The notes under the pieces were generated by a model. The model did no database searches. It saw nothing but the letters and a program-made list of their open reading frames with translations, and had not been told where the DNA came from. Positions 24,403-32,245 of a DNA stretch of 64,000 bases are shown piece after piece. The position numbers and the translations under genes were made by a program. Positions within the stretch are counted from its first letter, which is position 1. Each line of letters begins with the position of its first letter. This DNA comes from an uncultured Bacteroidales bacterium (lineage in GTDB: Bacteria > Bacteroidota > Bacteroidia > Bacteroidales > UBA932): NCBI GenBank assembly GCA_944323845.1, contig CALUUA010000008.1:1-64000 (forward strand), in the 5' to 3' direction.

Positions 24403-25293
24403 CTAATTCAGGGCGGAAATACCTTCGATGGTAACGTCTGCTCCCGCAATCTTCTTGACAAGACCCTGAAGGACTGTCCCCGGGCCGATTTCCATGAAAT
24501 ATCCTGCTCCGTCCGCAAGCATGTTCTTCACTGTCTGCGTCCACTTCACAGGAGAAGTCAGCTGGGCGAGCAGGTTTTTCTTGATCGTTTCAGGATCCGT
24601 GGAAGGAAGCGCTGTCACATTCTGGTAGACAGGGCATACAGGAGTCTTGAAGACTGTCTTTTCGATACCTTCCGCCAGTTCCGCACGTGCTGGCTCCATG
24701 AGAGGGGAGTGGAAGGCTCCGCCGACCTGAAGTATAAGGGCGCGTTTCGCTCCTGCGGCCTTCATCTTCTCGCAGGCCTCGTTCACTGCCTCGATCTCTC
24801 CTGAAATGACGATCTGTCCGTCGCAGTTGTAGTTCGCAGGAACTACGACACCGGAGCATGAAGCGCATATTTCCTCTACTTTCTCAGTCGGAAGTGCGAT
24901 GATGGCTGCCATCGTGGACGGCTTGATCTCGCATGCTTTCTGCATGGCCTGAGCCCTGATGGATACGAGCTTGAGAGCATCCTCGAAATCCATGGCTCCG
25001 GCAGCTGCCAGAGCGGAGAACTCTCCGAGCGAATGTCCGGCCACCATGTCAGGCTTGAAGCCGTCATAGCATTTGGCAAGCACCGTAGAGTGCAGGAAAA
25101 CGGCAGGCTGTGTCACTTTCGTGGCTTTCAGCTCTTCCGGAGTGCCGTTGAACATGATGTCGGTAATCCTGAAGCCGAGAATCTCGTTTGCCTTCTCCAG
25201 CATTTCTTTTGCGCGCGCATCGGACTCGTACAGATCCTTGGCCATTCCAGGGAACTGGGAACCCTGACCGGGAAATACATAAGCCTTTTTCAT
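24403..25293 (-). CDS. fabD: Malonyl-CoA:ACP transacylase
   Basis: A 296-residue enzyme that moves malonyl groups from CoA to acyl carrier protein for fatty acid synthesis. It has the N-terminal FPGQGSQFPGM, the nucleophile elbow VAGHSLGEFSAL with S88, the VPANYNCDGQIVISGE segment, and the GGAFHSPLM histidine motif. It is cytosolic. It lies alone between a strong terminator and tRNA-Arg, not beside other fab genes. Confidence 0.98.
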   Translation of the reverse strand: MKKAYVFPGQGSQFPGMAKDLYESDARAKEMLEKANEILGFRITDIMFNGTPEELKATKVTQPAVFLHSTVLAKCYDGFKPDMVAGHSLGEFSALAAAGAMDFEDALKLVSIRAQAMQKACEIKPSTMAAIIALPTEKVEEICASCSGVVVPANYNCDGQIVISGEIEAVNEACEKMKAAGAKRALILQVGGAFHSPLMEPARAELAEGIEKTVFKTPVCPVYQNVTALPSTDPETIKKNLLAQLTSPVKWTQTVKNMLADGAGYFMEIGPGTVLQGLVKKIAGADVTIEGISALN

Positions 25294-25317
25294 AACTTCT
25301 TCGCTTTCAATTATCTG

Positions 25318-25389
25318 TACCCCCGTGGGGAATCGAACCCCAACCGTCAGAACCGGAATCTGAAATTCTATCCATTAAACTACGGAGGC
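25318..25389 (-). tRNA. tRNA-Arg (anticodon CCG)
   Basis: A 72-nt cloverleaf on the minus strand. The acceptor GCCTCCG pairs with CGGGGGT (first pair G-U, A73 discriminator). The anticodon stem is TCAGA/TCTGA around the loop TTCCGGT, giving anticodon CCG, which reads CGG. The T arm is TGGGG-TTCGATT-CCCCA. The D stem is weak (GTTT/GAAT with wobble pairs). CCA is not encoded. Confidence 0.95.
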
Positions 25390-25465
25390 GAAACGGACTG
25401 CAAATATAACAAATTTCGTAAAAAACAGAACTATTTTAGAATTTGCATATGCAGCCTTCCGCAGA

Positions 25466-27811
25466 TCATTTGCACCATCTGTCGAGCCAGCCGAAATATT
25501 CCCGGTGCCAGAAAAGGGCGTTCTGCGGCTTGAGTATCCAGTGATTTTCGTCAGGGAATATGATCAGGCGTGAAGGGACGCCCATCATCTGCGCGGCATT
25601 GAACGCTGCCATGCCCTCATCGGCAGGCACCCTGAAATCCATGCCTCCATGCGTAACCAGAAGCGGTGTATGCCAGTTCGTCACGAACTTGTGAGGAGAA
25701 TTGGCATAATGCCTCTTCGCTGCAGGGACGTTGCTCCAAGGCGAACCGCCCTGTCTTATGCCTCCGAAAGTCTCTCCGTCTCCGGCCGGCCCGACAGGAG
25801 AGTCGGCCGTGCCTACTTCGGGAGCTATTTCGGCCTCATGAAGCCCTCCGTTGTCCCAGTTCGGGAACCACATTTCTTCGGTAGTCATATACATGTGCTC
25901 TTCGTTGAATATGCCCGCATGAGCCACGAACGCATCGAAGACATCCCCGTGCACTCCGCAGAGATAGTACACCGAATATCCTCCGTAGCTTGCCCCGCAT
26001 GCCGCCATTTTCCCGATGTATTTCTCCGCCTTGAGAGCCTTTGCAGCCGATATGTAATCCTGTATGTTCAGACCGCAATAATCTCCGGAAATCTGCTCTG
26101 TCCATTCCTGTCCGAACGCAGTGGTGCCTCTCCTGTTCGGAAGCACGACCACATAACCCTGCGAAGCCATCAGCCTGTAGTTCCATCTGTATGACCAGCC
26201 CTGGCTCAATGTGCCCTGAGGGCCTCCGAGACATATGAGAATGGACGGATACACCTTCGTCTCATCGAAATCAGGCGGATATATCACCCAAGTCAGCATA
26301 TCTTTTCCGTCCACCGTCCTGATATGTCTGGCCTCGGTTTTAGTCTGGACCAGCTGTTCCAGAATCTCCGTATTTTCGGAAGTCACTTTTCTTACGGAAA
26401 CAGTATCTGCAGCCACATCCACCGCTGCCAGTTCGGTAGGAAAGTCCATGCTGCACCAGCTCGTCAGAAGCGTCGTGCCTTTATCCGAGCCGATAACCGC
26501 AAAAGGAGAGTCGAAATCATACCACAGATCATCGCCTGTAATCCGGGTTATTTTGCCGTCACCGGCAATGTCGGCGGCGAAGATTCCCTGCAGGCCTTCG
26601 GCCAATGCGTTGAAATAAATCTTCCGGGATGACGGATCCCAGACAGGGCCTGCCGCATTGTACTTGAATCCGGCCGTAAGATCACGGACGCAGCCGATGA
26701 CCGGAAGTCTCGTATCCGGCTTGCCGTCCGGGGCTTTCCACCCTATTTCAGCGACCATCAGCCTCTGTTTGTCAGCCTCGTATCCGTCCCTTTCCATGCT
26801 CAGCCAGGACAACTTGCCGCCGTCCGGCGACCAGACAGGGCATGTGTCGTAACCTCCGCCGGAAACTATACGGGTGCATTCGCCTGTCGCCACATCATAG
26901 AGGTAGATATCCGAATCAGTCGAAAACGCGTAACGTTTTCCTGTCAGCTTCTTGCAGGAATAAGCTATGGTCCGGCTGTCCGGGCTCCAGTCCAGCTGCT
27001 CCATGCCTCCGAAAGGTTCTGACGGGAGTTCGTACAGTTCTTTTTCGGATGCCAGTATGTCTGTGGAGTTCGCTGGAGTCAGGTTTTTCGGCTTGGCGGA
27101 TCTTATATTTACCTTCGCTATGAATGTATGCGGGATGTCGAGCACCCAGTGATCCCAATGCCTGTACATCAGATCGTCAGTGGCTATCGCATCGGCCAGT
27201 CCCAGATCAGGATACAGGTCGCCCGGCTTTCTGACATGGCTTTTTACCGTACTTACATACATTACCATGGTCTGGTCGGGAGAGAGCTTGAAACCGCTGA
27301 CTCCGGCAGGAATGTCGGAGAGCTGGATCTCCCTGCGCAGCGACCACCCGGTGCGTCCTTTCCTGATATCCGCCGTCCATATCTGGCCTCCTTTGATATA
27401 CATGATTTTCTTTCCGGAATCGCACCAGCGGGCGTTGCTTATGCTTTGTCCGCTTGCCGTGAGCTGCTGTCTGTCCGTGCCGTCCGCGTTGCATATATAC
27501 AGGTTCGCACAGGACTTGTTCTCTTCCACGGAAGTGTACGAGACATTATATAGAATGTGTCTGTTGTCCGGCGATATCTGCGGATCGGACACCTTGCCGA
27601 ATGCCAGCAGGACTTCCGGAGTCATCTTGCCGTCCGTTATTACGGGATCGGTCTTGGCGATATAGCCGGCTTCTGTTTTCCCTGTCATGATATCATAACT
27701 CCTTTTCACCAGGAAAGTCACGGCGTAGACGATGCAGCAGATTCCTGCTATCCATGTTACTGCCTGAAAGAAATTTCTCAGTCTGTCCTTGTCTTTTCTC
27801 GATGTTGTCAT
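25466..27811 (-). CDS. S9-family serine peptidase (prolyl oligopeptidase fold), membrane-anchored
   Basis: A 781-residue protein with an N-terminal membrane anchor (FFQAVTWIAGICCIVYAVTFLV, about residues 13-35). A β-propeller of repeated WD40-like/TolB-like strands (about 60-490) includes SPDNRHILYNVSY, WSPDSRTIAYSC and WSPDGGKLSWL. The C-terminal α/β-hydrolase has nucleophile S608 in GASYGGYS, an aspartate in THGGMDFRVP and H757 in PDENHWI. This is the dipeptidyl-peptidase/acylaminoacyl-peptidase layout. It probably degrades peptides at the periplasmic face. It starts 12 nt after the WYL regulator gene and is likely cotranscribed with it. Confidence 0.92.
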   Translation of the reverse strand: MTTSRKDKDRLRNFFQAVTWIAGICCIVYAVTFLVKRSYDIMTGKTEAGYIAKTDPVITDGKMTPEVLLAFGKVSDPQISPDNRHILYNVSYTSVEENKSCANLYICNADGTDRQQLTASGQSISNARWCDSGKKIMYIKGGQIWTADIRKGRTGWSLRREIQLSDIPAGVSGFKLSPDQTMVMYVSTVKSHVRKPGDLYPDLGLADAIATDDLMYRHWDHWVLDIPHTFIAKVNIRSAKPKNLTPANSTDILASEKELYELPSEPFGGMEQLDWSPDSRTIAYSCKKLTGKRYAFSTDSDIYLYDVATGECTRIVSGGGYDTCPVWSPDGGKLSWLSMERDGYEADKQRLMVAEIGWKAPDGKPDTRLPVIGCVRDLTAGFKYNAAGPVWDPSSRKIYFNALAEGLQGIFAADIAGDGKITRITGDDLWYDFDSPFAVIGSDKGTTLLTSWCSMDFPTELAAVDVAADTVSVRKVTSENTEILEQLVQTKTEARHIRTVDGKDMLTWVIYPPDFDETKVYPSILICLGGPQGTLSQGWSYRWNYRLMASQGYVVVLPNRRGTTAFGQEWTEQISGDYCGLNIQDYISAAKALKAEKYIGKMAACGASYGGYSVYYLCGVHGDVFDAFVAHAGIFNEEHMYMTTEEMWFPNWDNGGLHEAEIAPEVGTADSPVGPAGDGETFGGIRQGGSPWSNVPAAKRHYANSPHKFVTNWHTPLLVTHGGMDFRVPADEGMAAFNAAQMMGVPSRLIIFPDENHWILKPQNALFWHREYFGWLDRWCK

Positions 27812-27823
27812 CCGTATTGTCCA

Positions 27824-28747
27824 TTAGTGTTTGCAGGCGTCCGTACCGCCGTAATAAAGCATGTTCATCTTCCCGGTCATGTCCTTCATTTCCTGTCGTA
27901 TATCTTCAGGAGACAGGATCTCGATATTCGGACCGTGCCGGAGGAATTCCAGCAGAAGGCTATGGTTCGGGGATACAAATATGGAAAAAGTTGTGGATTT
28001 TTCATCCTTTTTTATGACAGTTTGTGTATGATGAAGGGGTAAGTCGCTGATATACAATCCCTCATTGCCGAAGGCCCTGAATATTATCCTTACTGCAGGA
28101 CTGTCCGGCAGATATGCGCCGAAAGATGATGCGAAAAGCGTGTCTATGTCGAAATCCGACGGCACTGTGAACTGTTCCGGCAATATTTCCATCCTGACTA
28201 TCCTGTCAAGCGCATACATGCGGAGTGCTTTCTTTTCTTCTGTCCAGCCGACCAGATACCATCGCTGCGCGCTTTCCTTGATTCCGTATGGCAGAACCTT
28301 CCTTTTTTCCTCGGTTTCGCTTCCGTATTTCCTGTAATGTATCTCCACAGCGTTACCCTCCTGCATGGCCGACATGAGCGGCGCGAGGAATTTCTTTCCC
28401 GACGGTATCTCCTCTACCGAAATCCTGCCGGACAACCTGTCTCTGGCGAGGGCAAGCATGTTGTTCACGGTAAAGGTGTCGATAAGCCATGCGATGCCTG
28501 TGTCCCTGTCGGAAATCTCTCCGCTGTTCCGGATGAAGTATCTGTTTGTACTCCGGTTGCATTCGATCTCTATGCCGAAAACTTCGGCGACGGCTTCCCT
28601 GTGATTATTGAATGACCTCCGGGCATAGCGGGAACCGAACTTGCGTTCCCATGCCTTGCCCAATTCTTCCAGATTCAGCCCTCTGTCGCCGGCGGTGATG
28701 AATTTCTGTATAAGCCAAATGTATTTGTCTAACAGTTCGGTAACCAT
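27824..28747 (-). CDS. WYL-domain transcriptional regulator
   Basis: A protein of 307 residues from the ATG at 28747 (MVTELLDKYIWLIQKF), preferred because it lies just downstream of a TATGTTTG promoter. The N-terminal part (about 1-95) is the winged-helix DNA-binding region seen in DeoR/YafY-like proteins. The WYL domain (about 125-205) has the motif QRWYLVGW and AlaLDRI-like YALDRIVRMEI. WYL domains bind small ligands or nucleic acid and tune transcription. The gene is divergent from the surface lipoprotein/SusCD locus, making it a candidate regulator of that locus. That link is inference. Confidence 0.88.
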   Translation of the reverse strand: MVTELLDKYIWLIQKFITAGDRGLNLEELGKAWERKFGSRYARRSFNNHREAVAEVFGIEIECNRSTNRYFIRNSGEISDRDTGIAWLIDTFTVNNMLALARDRLSGRISVEEIPSGKKFLAPLMSAMQEGNAVEIHYRKYGSETEEKRKVLPYGIKESAQRWYLVGWTEEKKALRMYALDRIVRMEILPEQFTVPSDFDIDTLFASSFGAYLPDSPAVRIIFRAFGNEGLYISDLPLHHTQTVIKKDEKSTTFSIFVSPNHSLLLEFLRHGPNIEILSPEDIRQEMKDMTGKMNMLYYGGTDACKH

Positions 28748-28768
28748 TTGCAAGCAAATTATTCTCAT

Positions 28769-28776
28769 CAAACATA
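28769..28776 (-). promoter_or_regulatory. Promoter of the WYL regulator (TATGTTTG)
   Basis: TATGTTTG fits TAnnTTTG and ends 21 nt before the ATG at 28747. The -33 element is not clear. The divergent promoter for the surface-lipoprotein locus is about 50 bp away. Confidence 0.5.
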
Positions 28777-28808
28777 GAAAAAATTTCAATAAAATTATCG
28801 CCGGACTA

Positions 28809-28840
28809 TTGGAATCTTGGAATCTTTTTGATTAAATTTG
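28809..28840 (+). promoter_or_regulatory. Promoter of the lipoprotein/SusCD locus
   Basis: TTG at 28809-28811 and TAAATTTG at 28833-28840 are separated by 21 nt, a good Bacteroidetes promoter. The roughly 85-nt leader contains a CCGCGG-N8-CCGCGG inverted repeat near 28864-28883, just before the lipoprotein ATG region. A regulator shared with the divergent WYL gene could act here. Confidence 0.65.
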
Positions 28841-28931
28841 TAACTGTGTACGAACACAAAAAGCCGCGGAACAATGGCCGCGGGTATTGGAAACCACTTG
28901 GAACGGAACACGAACTAATTACTTATGTCAG

Positions 28932-30342
28932 ATGAAAACTTTTGATTGTCTGAACATTGCACTTGCTGCAATCTTGATTTTCTGGGGGGGGGGGATTTCT
29001 AACCTCCTGTGAAACCATCTATGAGGCTGAGCCCGGAGAGGTGCCGCCCAGATATGATGAAAAACCGGACGACGACCCGGATTCCGAACTTCCTGCCGCA
29101 GGTTACGAGGAACTGTCATTCAGCCTTTCCGCACCGGTGACCGGTATTCCGACCGGAGGTTCCGCTACATTTTCCGTTTCCATTGCAGGGCTTTCTGCAG
29201 ACAAGTCGCTGCCCGAAGTGACATATCAGTGGTCATCTTCCGATGATGAGGTCCTCAAAGTAATTCCTGACAAATCCACTGCCATAGTCGAAGGCCTGAA
29301 ATCCGGCAAAGCCGTGCTGACAGTCAGCTGCGCGGAATATGAAAATCTCTCCGCTTCTGTCGGAATTTCCGTCATCGACCTGCAGAATCCATATCCTTTC
29401 CTTTCTCTGTCATTGTCGTCTTCCGTACCTGACGAATTCATAACAGGTTCGGAATCTGCGGTTTCGGCCACGGTCCTGAATTATCCGGCAGGCTCTCAGT
29501 CTCCGGTGACCCTGACATGGACATCATCTGATCCGTCTGTCATGAGTGTAAGTCCGACAGAGACAGTATATGACGGTGGCTCCATGTCGGTGACGGTTTC
29601 AGCCGTCAAGCCGGGAACGGCAGTCCTGACCGTATCCTGCAACGAGTACGAAGATCTTCGGGCGACCCTTGAAATCAAAGTGGAAAACCCGGGCGAGTAT
29701 AACAAGATCTATATCGATTTCGGAGACGATTATCAGAGCGCGGCTCCGTGGAACAACTGCAGCGCATTCCAGGAGTACAGTCTGAAAGACGAACAGGGAC
29801 TCGACAGCGGGGTGTCGCTGGATCTGACTCCATGGAAATCAGTCACCGACATTTTCGATTCATATTATAAGACGATGTTTGCCACCGAAGGCCCTATCAC
29901 CTTCAACGGCATCGAATTCCCTCTGGAAGTCAGCAAGGATCAGCTTTATATTTACAACAAGGATGTGCCGGCATCATTCACGGTAAGCGGCCTGGACCCT
30001 GAAAAGACATACGAATTCACGACAATGTCCATACGTTTCAACGGCGCATCCAACGTCAGGGAAATGACTATTTCTGTCCAGGGACGCGGCGAAGCCATGA
30101 GCTGCGTGATCAAGCAGGGGTTGAAATGCATTACCCAGGCGGCGGCAGGAGAGGAACCGTACTGTGTGGCCGATGACTGGGACAGCATAGATTGGGGTCG
30201 GTTCTGCAAGGTCTTTTCAGTCGTGCCTGCAGAAGACGGGACTGTGACCGTATCCATGTCAGGTACCAAAATAGGCAGTGTCCAGCAGGCGCATCTGAAC
30301 GCTCTGGTCATAGCTCCAGTGAAACCTGACGGGCAGGACTGA
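28932..30342 (+). CDS. Surface lipoprotein with two Ig-like domains; frame broken by a G11 tract
   Basis: From ATG 28932 the product begins MKTFDCLNIALAAILIFWGGG and then stops after six further codons, because the tract at 28984-28994 has 11 G. With 10 G the frame continues as FLTSCETIYEAEPGE, giving a lipobox (LTSC) and the full downstream protein. The body, read in the other frame to 30342, has an acidic linker, two BIG2-like Ig domains (each ending AVLTVSCxEYExL, nt about 29110-29375 and 29400-29690) and a C-terminal module of about 210 residues shared with the lipoprotein at 30596. It is a probable cell-surface glycan-binding protein, either switched off or miscalled in this sequence. 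Confidence 0.8.
28984..28994 (+). repeat. G11 homopolymer inside the signal peptide codons
   Basis: Eleven consecutive G lie between the hydrophobic core and the lipobox of the lipoprotein at 28932. Tract length decides the reading frame: 11 gives a stop after six codons, whereas 10 or 13 restores the lipoprotein. No other homopolymer of this length is seen in the window. Confidence 0.95.
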
Positions 30343-30407
30343 CGCCCTCCGAGTCCGTGAATGCGGATATATCCACCACATTTTGACAACATTAAACAAT
30401 ATCTATC

Positions 30408-30569
30408 ATGAATAAGAACAGAATCGGCGGAGATTCTCTCTACGAGACTCCGGCATTGGACTGCATCGGTATCGCAGTCGAAGAAGGATTTGCGCAGACC
30501 GGAGAGACCGGCATTGATAACCTGCCGTTCGGAGATGCTCCGGACTATAGCGACGGAGTGACTCTCTGA
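30408..30569 (+). CDS. 53-residue peptide between surface lipoproteins
   Basis: A short frame starts at the ATG 30408 (MNKNRIGGDSLYETPALD) and ends at TGA 30569. It sits neatly between two lipoprotein genes with 65 and 26 nt on either side. The peptide is acidic, has no signal sequence, and follows the pattern YxxPxxxxxxIxxExxFxxS/T with a glycine/aspartate-rich tail. Short peptides with this look are common beside Bacteroidales surface-lipoprotein genes, but I know of no assigned function. Translation is inferred from fit and context. Confidence 0.6.
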   Translation: MNKNRIGGDSLYETPALDCIGIAVEEGFAQTGETGIDNLPFGDAPDYSDGVTL

Positions 30570-30595
30570 CAAGAACAATTAAAATGACTATTGCT

Positions 30596-32116
30596 ATGAA
30601 AAAATATTTTTTCCCGTTTGCTGCTGTCGCAGCAATGGCAATATCCTGCCAGACAAAGGATTTGGACGGAGTTCAGGAAACCTCAGGGCAGGCCTTCACC
30701 ATCGAGGCGTCCATAACCGCCACGAAAACATCATATGAAGCTCCGTTTACAGTCACATGGGACGAAAACGAGACACTTTCCGTCATTGCCTGCTACTCCG
30801 ACGGCACATATGATGGATATCGCTTCATAAAGGAGGAAGGCAATACTTTCACTTGTCCGGATGTCCATGACCAAGGCTCGATAACCGGACTGAAGGTCTT
30901 CTATCCTTATTCGGAAAACATGTCGTACGCCGAAGGTTATGGTACGGAAGCTGTCATCATAGGCTCTCCGGCTTCAGGAGTCCAGACCCAGAACGGCGCG
31001 GATGATACCGGACACGTGGATGCCCCGCTTTACGGTCAGGCCGATGCTGAATCCGGAAAGGTATCGCAGGTGCAGATGCGTCATGCATCCACCCTCTTCG
31101 AGGTGATAGTGGCGAACAATACCGGCGCCGAGCTCGATATTGAAGGAATCACCCTTTCGAACAGCGACAATGACAACATGACCGGAGCCTTTTTCCTTAA
31201 TCCGGAATCGGGAGAACTGAAGCCTGATACTGAGGTTTCCGCCTCTGCAGTCCTCGAAGTGCTGAACGGCGCTGTGGCTGCCGGAGCAGGTTCGGAAGGC
31301 CGGTTCTATATCGTTTCCGCTCCGTTCGAATTGCCTGAAGGCGGTGCTTTGACAGTCACTGTGACTACAGCCGACGGTTCCGAATATGAAGTGGAGAAAG
31401 TCATTCCGGAGGCCGGACTCGGAAAATTCGAAGCAGGGAAGGTAAATCACATAAATGTTCCTGTAGGAAGCGTGCAGGAAGCTCCGGCAAGGATTTTTGT
31501 GGATTTCGGACTATGGAAGGACGGCCGTGTAAGCGAGGATCCTTGGAATAATCTTACTTCATTCGAAAACCATATCCTTGAAGACGAAAACGGAGAAGAC
31601 AGCGGAGCATCGATAAATCTTACGAACTGGACAGGGGCGAACAAGTTCGAGGAATATTATACTTCGGGATTCAAGACAGTAGACGACATCGTTTTCAACG
31701 GCATCACATTCCCGCAGTCCGCTTTCATGGACTGGCTGCTGTCGGACAAGAAGGACAAGGCTTCATTTGTCATCGAAGGTCTCGATCCTGATGTTACATA
31801 TGAAATCACCACAGCATCCATCAGGTGGAATTCCGCCAGCAATGTCAGGGAGATGTCTCTTGATATCAAAGGTTCCGGAGAGGCCCAGAACAGCGGAATC
31901 ATCCGACAGGGGCTGAAGTGCGGGACAGGGGAGTACGAGACTCCGGACGATTGGGCCTCTATAGGCTGGTCGCAGTATTTCAAGGCATTCACTCTCAAGC
32001 CGGCAGCTGACGGGACGGTCACTGTCACCCTGAACGCTACTGAGGTAGTCACATCATCGACAGTCCAGCAGGCCCATCTGAACGCCATGGTCATCACTCC
32101 TCTTTCAGGAGAATAA
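30596..32116 (+). CDS. Surface lipoprotein: fimbrillin-like domain plus shared C-terminal module
   Basis: A lipoprotein of 506 residues from ATG 30596 (signal MKKYFFPFAAVAAMAISC, lipobox AISC). An ATG 12 nt upstream is less likely. Residues about 25-290 resemble fimbrillin/Mfa-like adhesin domains: ATKTSY...FTVTWDENETLSV, RHASTLFEVIVANNTGAELDIEGITLSN and KFEAGKVNHINVPV. From about 300 to the end it carries the module also found at the C-terminus of the 28932 lipoprotein (IFVDFG, PWNN, FNGITFP, SNVREM, VQQAHLNAMVI). It probably binds glycan on the cell surface. Confidence 0.82.
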   Translation: MKKYFFPFAAVAAMAISCQTKDLDGVQETSGQAFTIEASITATKTSYEAPFTVTWDENETLSVIACYSDGTYDGYRFIKEEGNTFTCPDVHDQGSITGLKVFYPYSENMSYAEGYGTEAVIIGSPASGVQTQNGADDTGHVDAPLYGQADAESGKVSQVQMRHASTLFEVIVANNTGAELDIEGITLSNSDNDNMTGAFFLNPESGELKPDTEVSASAVLEVLNGAVAAGAGSEGRFYIVSAPFELPEGGALTVTVTTADGSEYEVEKVIPEAGLGKFEAGKVNHINVPVGSVQEAPARIFVDFGLWKDGRVSEDPWNNLTSFENHILEDENGEDSGASINLTNWTGANKFEEYYTSGFKTVDDIVFNGITFPQSAFMDWLLSDKKDKASFVIEGLDPDVTYEITTASIRWNSASNVREMSLDIKGSGEAQNSGIIRQGLKCGTGEYETPDDWASIGWSQYFKAFTLKPAADGTVTVTLNATEVVTSSTVQQAHLNAMVITPLSGE

Positions 32117-32245
32117 CCGTTCTTCAACATACTGCTCTTCAGGGAGGATTGCTGGAAAGGAGTGATTTCGGACATGAGCCGGAAAATACCCTTCCAGCCG
32201 CCCTCTCCTGCGGGAGCTTTGTCATACAGAAAAAGACACCATAAG

